Under the pieces are notes generated by a model that worked only from the letters and a program-made list of their open reading frames with translations, was not told the DNA's origin and made no database searches. The position numbers were made by a program, and so were the translations under genes. A stretch of DNA of 64,000 nt from Pseudomonas viciae (GTDB lineage: Bacteria; Pseudomonadota; Gammaproteobacteria; Pseudomonadales; Pseudomonadaceae), in the NCBI RefSeq assembly GCF_004786035.1, contig NZ_CP035088.1, positions 4,786,001 through 4,850,000 on the forward strand. The letters run 5' to 3'. Within the stretch, counting starts at the first letter, position 1, and each line of letters opens with the position of its first letter. Shown here piece after piece: positions 57,276-64,000 of the stretch.

Positions 57276-57977
57276 ATGTGCGGGAGATTCGTGCAGTACG
57301 AGGGGATGGCAGTGTTTATGGAGGAGCTAGGCCCTCAGCTGCCATTGTTCGGCGGATACGACGCAGAGCCGATCAGCCGGTACAACGTGGCTCCGACGAC
57401 CCGCGTGCAGATCCTGCACAGCACAGAGGCAGGCGTTCATATCACGCCAGTGAGGTGGGGATGGGCGCCCTTTTGGGCGAAGGGGAAACGTCCGGTTCCG
57501 ATTAATGCCAGAATAGAGACCGTTACGACGGGAAAGTTTTTCAAACAGCTTTGGCCGGCCGGGCGCGCACTGGTGCCCAGCGAGGGCTGGTATGAGTGGG
57601 TTAAAGACCCAAATGATCCAAAGAAAAAACAACCCTATTTCATCCGGCTGAAGGATCAGAAACCGATGTTTTTCGGGGCGCTCGCACAGGCCCGTCCAGG
57701 TCTGGACGAGCAAGACGGTGACGGTTTCGTAATCATTACCGCGTCATGCGACCAGGGCATGGTAGATATCCATGATCGCCGGCCGTTGGTGTTATCACCT
57801 GAGCAAGCGCGGGAGTGGCTTGACCCGGATCTCAGCCCAGGGCAAGCAGAGGAAATTGCCAGAGACCGTTCCCGACCGGAAGCCGATTTCGAATGGTATG
57901 CCGTGGGCAAAGAGGTGGGGAATGTCAGAAACCAGGGAGCACAGTTGTTGCTCCCCTGGTATCCGGAAGAAAACTAA
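57276..57977 (+). CDS. yedK: SRAP-family abasic-site shield protein (YedK/HMCES)
   Basis: A 233-residue SRAP protein that forms a stable DNA-protein crosslink with abasic sites in single-stranded DNA through Cys2. The family residues are all visible: Cys2 (MCGRF), Asn77 (INARIE), Glu103 (PSEGWYEW) and His166 (DIHDRRPLVL). It diverges from umuDC around a LexA box, giving a compact damage-response module. Its stop overlaps the end of the opposite small gene by four bases. Confidence 0.95.
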   Translation: MCGRFVQYEGMAVFMEELGPQLPLFGGYDAEPISRYNVAPTTRVQILHSTEAGVHITPVRWGWAPFWAKGKRPVPINARIETVTTGKFFKQLWPAGRALVPSEGWYEWVKDPNDPKKKQPYFIRLKDQKPMFFGALAQARPGLDEQDGDGFVIITASCDQGMVDIHDRRPLVLSPEQAREWLDPDLSPGQAEEIARDRSRPEADFEWYAVGKEVGNVRNQGAQLLLPWYPEEN

Positions 57978-58165
57978 GCCTGACTGCGTTGATCCAGAAG
58001 GCGGGCCGCCTCTGGGAATCCCACCCAGCGGCCATTCTGGTCCAACCCCCGCCCAGCCAGCACCACGCCGGCCCAGTGATTCAGATCCACCTCCCCGCGT
58101 GCCACCGCCGCCAGCAGCTCGGAGGGGAAGATGTTCAAGTATTTATCAGCGGTTTCGGTTTCCAT
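57974..58165 (-). CDS. Small phage-type hypothetical protein
   Basis: A 63-residue acidic protein (METETADKYLNIFPSELLAA and on) with AAGGAG at good spacing before ATG 58165. It has no membrane segment. I recognise no domain. It lies 83 bases downstream of the adenine methylase on the same strand and probably shares its transcript. Confidence 0.65.
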   Translation of the reverse strand: METETADKYLNIFPSELLAAVARGEVDLNHWAGVVLAGRGLDQNGRWVGFPEAARLLDQRSQA

Positions 58166-58248
58166 GGTCTTGCTCCTTCGTTTGCGTGACCACAGTAACG
58201 CTCCAGCGTAATCACATAGCAAGCGGATCAGATCGAGCGCGACAACCA

Positions 58249-59043
58249 TTAGAACAGCCCTCCCAACGCCGCCGGCTCCCAGTTCATGATCACCAGTTCA
58301 CCGCTGACCTCTGCCTTGCCCTGACGCTGGTTCGTGTTGCTGTAGCGAATGTCCAACGTCTCGAAGTGAAAACCCTGGAAAACACGCCGGATGTCCGGGT
58401 GATCGTTGAGGCTGACCATAACCTTGCCCTTGCAGCGGCGCATGAAGTCAGCCATCCGCTCGTAATTCTCAAACGGGAAATCCACGCCATATCCAGCGGT
58501 CTGCCAGTACGGCGGGTCCATGTAGTGGAACGTATGAGCGCGGTCGTAGCGCTCAGCACAATCAAGCCAGGGGAGGTTTTCGACGTAGGTGCCGGACAGT
58601 CGCTGCCATGCGGCCGAGAGGTTTTCCTCGATCCGGAGCAGGTTGATGGCCGGGCCAGTGGTCGCGGTGCCGAACGTCTGCCCGGTGACCTTGCCGGCGA
58701 AGGCATGGTGCTGCAGGTAGAAGAACCGGGCGGCGCGCTGGATGTCTGTGAGGGTTTCAGGACGGGTCATTTTCTGCCACTCGAACACCTGGCGGGAGCT
58801 GAGCGCCCATTTGAACTGGCGCACGAATTCTTCCAGGTGGTTCTGCACGACGCGATAGAGCGTCACCAGATCGCCGTTGATATCGTTCAGGACTTCAACG
58901 GGAGCGGCCTGGGGTCGCATGAAGTAAAGCGCGGCACCGCCGGCAAAGACTTCGACATAGCATTCGTGAGGCGGAAAAAGCGGAATGAGGCGGTCGGCTA
59001 GGCGGCGCTTGCCGCCCATCCAAGGGATGATGGGTGAACTCAT
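58249..59043 (-). CDS. D12-class DNA adenine methyltransferase, prophage-borne
   Basis: N6-adenine methyltransferase of 264 residues, alpha (D12/Dam-like) class. N-terminal PWMGGKRRLA (7-16), SAM motif EVFAGGAALYF (31-41), Asp54 in VLNDING, catalytic motif IV DPPYW (176-180). Recognition sequence cannot be told; GATC as in Dam is possible. ATG 59043 has an unremarkable GGT upstream, and a perfect LexA box 18 bases before it. No restriction enzyme is paired. Typical phage roles are protection from host restriction or control of packaging. Confidence 0.92.
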   Translation of the reverse strand: MSSPIIPWMGGKRRLADRLIPLFPPHECYVEVFAGGAALYFMRPQAAPVEVLNDINGDLVTLYRVVQNHLEEFVRQFKWALSSRQVFEWQKMTRPETLTDIQRAARFFYLQHHAFAGKVTGQTFGTATTGPAINLLRIEENLSAAWQRLSGTYVENLPWLDCAERYDRAHTFHYMDPPYWQTAGYGVDFPFENYERMADFMRRCKGKVMVSLNDHPDIRRVFQGFHFETLDIRYSNTNQRQGKAEVSGELVIMNWEPAALGGLF

Positions 59044-59060
59044 TGAAAGCAAGACCTTTA

Positions 59061-59076
59061 CTGTATGGATAAACAG
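59061..59076 (-). promoter_or_regulatory. LexA (SOS) box upstream of the adenine methylase
   Basis: CTGTATGGATAAACAG fits CTGT-N8-ACAG, preceded by TTA. It lies 18 bases upstream of the methylase ATG on the minus strand and would overlap the start of transcription or the ribosome site. Confidence 0.75.
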
Positions 59077-59148
59077 GTGCTAGGCTCGCCGCGCTTTGTG
59101 CACGGAGCAGGAGCCTTGGCTGGACTTGCAGGGACATCTGCAGGGACG

Positions 59149-59186
59149 GCGACCGGATCGGATGTTGGCGCATCCGGCCCGGTCGC
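59149..59186 (-). terminator. Strong hairpin after the Rz gene
   Basis: GCGACCGGATCGGATG pairs with CATCCGGCCCGGTCGC around a six-base loop (one bulge and mismatch). The U-rich flank is on the plus strand (TCCTTTTC), so for the minus-strand lysis transcript it is at best a partial stop. Confidence 0.5.
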
Positions 59187-59192
59187 TCCTTT

Positions 59193-59735
59193 TCACTTCG
59201 GTGTTGAAACTTCTTTGGCGTAGGCCTGGCAGGCCGCCAGGGCTATTAGCCCCCGGTCGCCGGCATCGGTGATGCCGATAATTCGTTGAGCATGCGCCGG
59301 GTCAAGTCGGGCGCGAGTGGCTCCATGAACCACGCCGCCGGCGCTGGTGGTGGCTGGCACTGCACCGCAGCAGGTGGTATCGGTGGCGTCGAGTAAGACT
59401 GACAGCCGGACGTCAGCAGTAGCGAGGCGATCACGCAGGCGATCTTGATCACGTTGGGCATCGGTTAGGGCTCGATAGTGGGTTTGGTCATTGGCGGCCA
59501 GCTGCTGTTCCAGGGCCAGGCGCTTGTCCCGCTCGGTACGCTGCAGCGCGGCCGAGGCCAGGGTCATTTGGTTGAGGGTTTCGGTGTGGAGCCGGGCTTG
59601 TTTTTCCAGCTGCTGACCGTATCGCCAGCCTTGGACCGTCCAGGCGATGGCCGCCGAAGCGGCGACCAAAGCGCCCAGTAGAAGCCCGGCGACCAGCACG
59701 CGGTATTGCAGCGGGATCAGGTCGACGAGACGCAT
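59193..59735 (-). CDS. Rz-type spanin, inner-membrane subunit
   Basis: A 180-residue lysis protein. One N-terminal signal-anchor helix (about 10-35, YRVLVAGLLLGALVAASAAIAW) leads into a periplasmic coiled coil (QQLEKQARLHTETLNQMTLA and on, 45-110). With Rz1 it bridges inner and outer membranes and fuses them at lysis. ATG 59735 (MRLVDLIPLQYR) overlaps the endolysin gene by 19 bases. The Rz1 gene is nested inside in another frame. Confidence 0.9.
   Translation of the reverse strand: MRLVDLIPLQYRVLVAGLLLGALVAASAAIAWTVQGWRYGQQLEKQARLHTETLNQMTLASAALQRTERDKRLALEQQLAANDQTHYRALTDAQRDQDRLRDRLATADVRLSVLLDATDTTCCGAVPATTSAGGVVHGATRARLDPAHAQRIIGITDAGDRGLIALAACQAYAKEVSTPK
59246..59461 (-). CDS. Rz1-type spanin, outer-membrane lipoprotein nested in Rz
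   Basis: A 71-residue lipoprotein wholly inside the Rz gene in a different frame. Signal peptide and lipobox LTSGC (Cys20), then a Pro-rich mature part (TPPIPPAAVQCQPPPAPAA), both hallmarks of Rz1. The nested architecture itself is strong evidence. It ends 53 bases before the Rz stop. Confidence 0.9.
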   Translation of the reverse strand: MPNVIKIACVIASLLLTSGCQSYSTPPIPPAAVQCQPPPAPAAWFMEPLAPDLTRRMLNELSASPMPATGG

Positions 59736-60280
59736 AGCACCGCCCTCGCCCGCTCCCACAGCTGCAGGCGATCCTGCAGACCATTGAGCCCGCCGTTGAT
59801 TTTCCGGGTGATCATTTCGAACTCATCACGATCAGCCAGCACGTTCAGCTCCCTGACCCACCAGAACCATGCAGCCGACTCGGCCGCCCATTGGGGCAGC
59901 TCCAGCAGTTCGGGCGTGCGCAACAGACGCTCGTCGCCGAACAGCGCCAAGCTGCAGCGCAGGTAGTTGTTGCGCCCCGTCACCTGGATCAAGCCGCGAC
60001 CGCGATAGCGCTGGCCATCTCCGTCGGGCTCGGGGGTATTGCCGAGTTTCGAAGCCAGCGAACCGGTGTCGTATTTGCTGAGGTATTGATCGCCGCCCAG
60101 CTCCCGCACGTACTGCAGTTGGCCGGACTCATGCCCAACCTGGGCCAGGAATGCCGCCTGCCGCTTGGGCGTATTGATCTGTCGGTGTGCCATGGCGGCG
60201 TTCAGGGCCGATACAAAAACACCCGCTTGGCGGCGGGCGTTGGGCATGATGCGCTGTAGTTGCTGCTCAGTGAGTGGCAT
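59717..60280 (-). CDS. GH19 (chitinase-like) phage endolysin
   Basis: A 187-residue lysozyme of glycoside hydrolase family 19. FLAQVGHESGQLQYVRE near residue 47 carries the catalytic Glu, YRGRGLIQVTGRNNY near 93 is the family signature, and WAAESAAWFWW follows. No signal peptide, so a holin is needed for release; I see none in view. ATG 60280 (MPLTEQQLQ) is chosen; a longer open frame upstream is rejected as it crosses a terminator. Confidence 0.93.
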   Translation of the reverse strand: MPLTEQQLQRIMPNARRQAGVFVSALNAAMAHRQINTPKRQAAFLAQVGHESGQLQYVRELGGDQYLSKYDTGSLASKLGNTPEPDGDGQRYRGRGLIQVTGRNNYLRCSLALFGDERLLRTPELLELPQWAAESAAWFWWVRELNVLADRDEFEMITRKINGGLNGLQDRLQLWERARAVLCVSST

Positions 60281-60288
60281 GGGGGCTC

Positions 60289-60316
60289 CAAAAAAAGCCC
60301 GCTCGATGGCGGGTTG
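60289..60316 (-). terminator. Terminator between gpD and endolysin genes
   Basis: On the minus strand, AACCCGCCATCGAGCGGGCT is followed by a run of seven T. The stem is CCCGC/GCGGG. Confidence 0.75.
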
Positions 60317-60347
60317 CGGTGGTGTTTGAGGGTGGTGCTTGACGCGT

Positions 60348-61394
60348 CTAAAGCTGGACGACCTTGACCGGCTTGGCTTCCTTCTTCTTTTTCTTACCTT
60401 TGGCATTGGCCTTGCCCTTCTTGCCGCCGTTGCACTCGACGGTGGTGGTCCAGCCACTGGAGGTGAACAGTTGCTCCACCGCCTCAGCCAGGTATTCACC
60501 ATCAAGCCCGGGCTTGATTCCCTGGACGATGATGGACCGTTCGGCAAATACATCGGTACGCCCGGCCATTTCCAGGCGAACCCCGGCACTGCTGCGATTG
60601 AACGCGGCCAGGCGCGCCTTGGCGGCCTGCTCGGCGGCTGACTTGTTGGGGTAGATATGCCGGTCGGTATGGACCGCTGGCAGGCCGTTCGGCAGGTCGT
60701 CGTTGTCCAGCTCGACCACCTTCAGGGCTCCGGATTTTTTGTCCTGGTGCTTGGTGCGTACCGCCTTTTGCGTATTGCGGTCGCCGAGACGGAACTGATA
60801 GCGGCTCAGATCCGCACGCCTCAACACCACAGGACTCAGGTTCTTGCCACTGGCGGTCTGGCCGCCTTGCCGTGGCATGACCAACAGCTTGCCGTCGGCC
60901 AGCTTGGCCGTGCAGTCATACTGTTTGGCAAGGCGCGTGATGAAGTTGTAATCCGACTCGTTGAGTTGGTCGACTCGAGGCACCTTGGTTTGCACCGGAC
61001 ACACCGGTTGCCAACCATTGCGGGCTGCCACGTCGCGGACAATTTGCTGCAGGGGCACGTTTTCCCAGGACCCGCTGCGCACGGTCTTGCCGCTGCCGCG
61101 CATGTCACTGGCTTTACCCCGAATGATCAGTGTATCCGGAGGCCCGGACACCTGGATTTCATCCACGGTGTACCGACCCAGGCGGGTAAGGGCCTTGTCG
61201 GTGTAGCCCAGGTAGACCTCAATACTTGCGCCCCGCGTGGGTAACGCGACCGCTTGATCTCGGTCATCAATGCGCAGCTCGAAGTCGTCCGACTCCATGC
61301 CGGGCTTGTCCGAGACACGCAGCTCTAACAGGCGATCATTGATCAGCGTGGTGATGTCCTTGCCGTCCGCAACGATGCGAAAGGTCGGCTTCAT
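60348..61394 (-). CDS. Phage late control gene D-family (tail hub) protein
   Basis: A 348-residue P2 gpD-like protein, the tail hub between tube and baseplate. MKPTFRIVADGKDITTLIND at the start, YTVDEIQVSGPPDTLIIRGKASDM near 75, and LNESDYNFITRLAKQYDCTAKLADGKLLV near 145-173 are the usual gpD segments. The C-terminus is a Lys-rich tail (GKKKKKEAKPVKV). It follows gpU and gpX in P2-like order. Confidence 0.93.
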   Translation of the reverse strand: MKPTFRIVADGKDITTLINDRLLELRVSDKPGMESDDFELRIDDRDQAVALPTRGASIEVYLGYTDKALTRLGRYTVDEIQVSGPPDTLIIRGKASDMRGSGKTVRSGSWENVPLQQIVRDVAARNGWQPVCPVQTKVPRVDQLNESDYNFITRLAKQYDCTAKLADGKLLVMPRQGGQTASGKNLSPVVLRRADLSRYQFRLGDRNTQKAVRTKHQDKKSGALKVVELDNDDLPNGLPAVHTDRHIYPNKSAAEQAAKARLAAFNRSSAGVRLEMAGRTDVFAERSIIVQGIKPGLDGEYLAEAVEQLFTSSGWTTTVECNGGKKGKANAKGKKKKKEAKPVKVVQL

Positions 61395-61415
61395 GGTGAT
61401 ACTCCAGAAACAAGA

Positions 61416-61443
61416 AACCCCGCACAGGGGCGGGGTTTATGAG
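61416..61443 (-). terminator. Hairpin between gpX and gpD genes
   Basis: AAACCCCGC and its complement around CCCTGT on the minus strand, followed by TTTCTTG. It is within the tail operon and likely partial. Confidence 0.7.
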
Positions 61444-61458
61444 GTGTAACGGTGTTGT

Positions 61459-61665
61459 TTAATCCCACAGCTGGATATCCTCCAGCGTCTGCGCCGGCAG
61501 ATCCGGCAGCACGATGATCACCCCAGCGCGAAACGGTTGAGGCTCATCGGCCAGGCCTTGATTGGCGGCAAGCACGGCCTCCACCGTGCCATTCAAATGG
61601 CCGTAGTAGTGATGACAGACGGTGTCCAACAGATCCCCGTCAGACGTTCTGCAGGTCGTCGCCAT
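61459..61665 (-). CDS. Phage tail protein X (gpX, LysM-like)
   Basis: A 68-residue gpX-like tail-completion protein with the LysM-like pattern GDLLDTVCHHYYGHLNGTVEAVLAANQGLA and GVIIVLPDLP. It overlaps the gpU-like gene by 26 bases. Confidence 0.92.
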   Translation of the reverse strand: MATTCRTSDGDLLDTVCHHYYGHLNGTVEAVLAANQGLADEPQPFRAGVIIVLPDLPAQTLEDIQLWD

Positions 61666-62485
61666 AGCTCACAAACTCCAGTGAAAAGGATTGCTTACGC
61701 GGAATGCCCCCCGCGAGCAGGTTGCTTTGATCTTCCTCGATGTTGAGCAGGCACCAGGTGCCGAGCACTTCGCCGTAGCCGGTGGTCAGGTTCACCGGCT
61801 GCAGACGTCGCCCGATGGTGCGCAGGGTGTCCAGCTGTTTGAGCCCACCTTTGAAGCCCGGAAAAATCGCACCCTTTAGGCTGATCTTGTCCTCTCCTTG
61901 GCCGACCGCCTGCTGGGCGATGCTGCGTGTCAGCCGTTCCTGGCCTGCCCAACGAAACGACGTCTGCCGACGTAGTTCCTCGAAAGCCGCCGTATCCAGG
62001 TTGAAGTAGTACGGCTGCGCGTTCGGCTCCAGGGGCTGCATGATCAGCAGGTGCGGGAACGGCTTCACCGCCTCGGCCGCAGGTGTCAGCTGTGGCGCAA
62101 ATGACCCCGTGGGCATGATGTTGCTCAGTGATGGGTTCACCTGGCCGGCAATGCGATTAATCGCGGCCCCCGCCTTGCCTGCCTGTTCCTTGAGCGAACC
62201 CAGCCGCTCTTGGACTTGGCCGGCGGCGGTGACGGCTTGGTTGTACTTCGCCGCCACCTGGCCCACGGTGGACTGCGCCGCGTTGATTGCCCGCATGGTC
62301 CGTTGCACCTTGGCGCCGATGGCAGGCCCAATGAAGGGCACCCCCTCCAGCTCCGAGGCGGCGCCCGTCATGTCGCTGATTGCACCATTGAGCGGGCCCA
62401 GCATGCCATCGAGACTGGTACGGCCAGCCTCCCCCGCTGCAAGCAGTGATTTGAACACCGATTGCAGTTGCTCCATGTAGGCCAT
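61640..62485 (-). CDS. Phage tail gpU-like protein with long N-terminal extension
   Basis: A 281-residue protein, longer than P2 gpU (about 160). The C-terminal part (about 140-281) has gpU features: PHLLIMQPLEPNAQPYYFNLDTAAF, TSFRWAGQERLTRSIAQQAVGQGEDKISLKGAIFPGFKGG, and SFSLEFVSYGDDLQNV. The first 130 residues are helical, Ala/Gly/Gln-rich (AAKYNQAVTAAGQVQERLGSLKEQAGKAG) and look like a coiled region. It lies between tape measure and gpX. Confidence 0.87.
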   Translation of the reverse strand: MAYMEQLQSVFKSLLAAGEAGRTSLDGMLGPLNGAISDMTGAASELEGVPFIGPAIGAKVQRTMRAINAAQSTVGQVAAKYNQAVTAAGQVQERLGSLKEQAGKAGAAINRIAGQVNPSLSNIMPTGSFAPQLTPAAEAVKPFPHLLIMQPLEPNAQPYYFNLDTAAFEELRRQTSFRWAGQERLTRSIAQQAVGQGEDKISLKGAIFPGFKGGLKQLDTLRTIGRRLQPVNLTTGYGEVLGTWCLLNIEEDQSNLLAGGIPRKQSFSLEFVSYGDDLQNV

Positions 62486-62494
62486 GGCACCTCC

Positions 62495-64000
62495 TTATAC
62501 GTGAGGGGAATCGAACAACTGACTCGACGCTTGGCGGGCGGCCACGTCCCGGGAGAAGGACTCCATTAACTGGCGCAGATGCGGCTCCAGATCCCGAGCC
62601 AACTGCGCCGGATCTTTTACATCGCCTTGCACGGTGATGGACACTTGCGGCGAAAAGCTGAAAGCCTGCTCAACCTTGGGTGGCACCGACGGAGTTGGCT
62701 CAGCTGGTTTGGCAACTTCGGGAGGCTTGGCCTCCTCGGTCTTACCATCACTGCCGAACCAGGACTTACCCAAGAAGCCGCCGATACTTTCGCCACCCAG
62801 GCCACCCAAAGCGGCACCAATTAAGCCCCCGATTGCAGTACCGATGACCGGCACCACCGAACCAATAGCGGCACCTGCTGCGCCGCCGGCCAGTGCGCCC
62901 GCCAAACCACCAGCGGCACCGCCATAACCCTCGGCTTTTTCGTCTTGGGTCGTGGCGTTGAGCGCGGTATCCAAGACCCCCACCCCTGCATCAAGTACGT
63001 TACCGCCGGGGATACGTTTGGTGGCTCGGGTGACGCCCCTGATCGACTGAACCGCACGGCCGAGCGAGCCACCGGACGCTGCCTCCGCCGCAGCAGCCAT
63101 AGGCGCAGCAGCCAACAGCCCCACCTTTGGCATGACAGACATAGCGGCAGGGGGTGACACGGCCGGAGGACTGGGCACCCGGGCGGTTAATCGCCGACGC
63201 GGGGTGGTCCCAATACCGGTACGCCGACCTCGTCGGCCACGCTGACGCCTGCCGGAACCACCGCCAGGATCTGCACCTGGACCAGAACCAGCCCGGCCTA
63301 TTGCATCAGCGTTGACGACAAACACACGTTGCGGCTCATTGCTGCTCCCTGCTGCAGGATCGTTGCCGGCCCCCATCAACTTACCGAGGACTCCCAGCCC
63401 CTTATCCACCGTCTTGATACCGGTTTTAGGAGCCTTGGCGACGGCGTCACCCAGGGCGCCCGCGCCTCGTTCCATCGCCCGGCCGCGACTGATGTTGTAC
63501 AGACCCTTGCCGATCTTGACCGCGCTGGCGGCGGTCTTGAGTGCCAGCAGGCCGGCGGTGATGCCAGCGATCCCAAGCACCACCGGTTGCGAGCCATCCG
63601 AAAGCTTGGTCAGCCCACGCACAATTGAAGTCAGGCCCTGGGCGACCGCGTCGGTCGCCGGGCGGATGGCGTCCCCCACGCTGCGCATGCCATCGCTAAC
63701 CGCCTGGCCCAGCTCGTCCCACATCTGTTTCGACGTTTCGCGCCGCTCGGCCAGGTTCTTATCGAGGATCCCGCCAGAGGACTGCGAATCCTTTTTCAAC
63801 TGCTCGTACAGCGACTTGTTTTGCGAGTAGGCCGTGAGCGCCGCCTTGACCTGCATGTCTGCGAACAAGTCACCGGTACGCAGGGATTTCTCCAGCGCAT
63901 CGAGCGCCGCCTTGGCCTTCTCCGGATCCGTCTCCTTGCTGATCTTGGCCTGGGCCTCGGCCATCTTCGCGGCTTTCGCCGGGTCGGTGGCCTGGATGTA
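62495..64000 (-). CDS. Phage tail tape measure protein, C-terminal part
   Basis: At least 501 residues; the frame is open to the window edge, so the N-terminus is missing. Helical, charged start (KAKAALDALEKSLRTG), then glycine-zipper-like stretches (GGLAGALAGGAAGAAIGSVV) and an Arg/Pro-rich linker. Composition, size and position before gpU are those of tape measure proteins that set tail length. Confidence 0.88.
   Translation of the reverse strand, partial: YIQATDPAKAAKMAEAQAKISKETDPEKAKAALDALEKSLRTGDLFADMQVKAALTAYSQNKSLYEQLKKDSQSSGGILDKNLAERRETSKQMWDELGQAVSDGMRSVGDAIRPATDAVAQGLTSIVRGLTKLSDGSQPVVLGIAGITAGLLALKTAASAVKIGKGLYNISRGRAMERGAGALGDAVAKAPKTGIKTVDKGLGVLGKLMGAGNDPAAGSSNEPQRVFVVNADAIGRAGSGPGADPGGGSGRRQRGRRGRRTGIGTTPRRRLTARVPSPPAVSPPAAMSVMPKVGLLAAAPMAAAAEAASGGSLGRAVQSIRGVTRATKRIPGGNVLDAGVGVLDTALNATTQDEKAEGYGGAAGGLAGALAGGAAGAAIGSVVPVIGTAIGGLIGAALGGLGGESIGGFLGKSWFGSDGKTEEAKPPEVAKPAEPTPSVPPKVEQAFSFSPQVSITVQGDVKDPAQLARDLEPHLRQLMESFSRDVAARQASSQLFDSPHV

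Overview
The window is a Pseudomonas chromosome, most likely P. fluorescens group. The gene order sdhCDAB / gltA / sucAB-lpdG-sucCD, the actP-DUF485-betX run, the gcl operon and the mtnBDC-aroC-prmB-smr block are all Pseudomonas arrangements, and intergenic gaps are filled with P. fluorescens-type REP elements (core TGTGGGAGCGGGCTTGCTCG). Positions 1 to about 49,880 are ordinary core genome. From 49,884 to the right edge the sequence is a mobile island with prophage genes.

Layout. (1) 1-5,100: htpG (cut by the window edge), two overlapping hotdog thioesterases, a small lipoprotein, a DUF599 membrane protein and brnQ. (2) 5,500-18,540: a TCA-cycle block. sucA-sucB-lpdG-sucCD and sdhCDAB lie on the minus strand and gltA diverges from sdhC. 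Two well-formed sigma-70 promoters sit back to back between sdhC and gltA. (3) 18,800-26,200: acetate symporter actP with its DUF485 partner, an orphan betaine-binding protein, a secreted alpha/beta-hydrolase overlapping an MlaA-like gene without lipobox, a DUF808 protein and a TetR regulator. (4) 26,300-33,180: the glyoxylate-to-glycerate pathway (gcl, hyi, glxR, ttuD) with glcG divergent and a urea transporter downstream. Nearly every gap in this block carries a REP element, and two TTGTATACAA palindromes lie in the glcG-gcl gap. (5) 33,200-40,660: a voltage-gated potassium channel with a zinc-ribbon tail, an orphan sulfate-binding protein, an MFS transporter, small unknowns, an ankyrin protein, an acyl-CoA synthetase and a DUF3509 gene behind a sigma-54-like promoter. 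(6) 40,700-49,780: methionine salvage mtnBDC, an MFS transporter, aroC, a hydrolase, prmB, a Cys-less isochorismatase-family protein and an Smr protein.

The island. Where folE is expected after the Smr gene, only its first nine codons remain (49,855-49,883) before foreign sequence begins. The first 4.5 kb of the island is AT-rich. It holds two unknown genes, each followed by an integron attC-like site, then a 681-residue protein with a PD-(D/E)XK nuclease-like C-terminus on a TTG start, and a DUF2971 gene. Next come an SOS module (umuDC and a divergent SRAP/yedK gene around a LexA box) and phage genes on the minus strand: tape measure, gpU, gpX, gpD, GH19 endolysin, Rz/Rz1 and an adenine methylase with its own LexA box. 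No integrase is visible; it may lie beyond the right edge.

The best candidates for something undescribed are the attC-flanked cassettes (HEPN-like and ART-like proteins) and the nuclease-like protein next to them. Together they look like defence or toxin cargo on a prophage flank.
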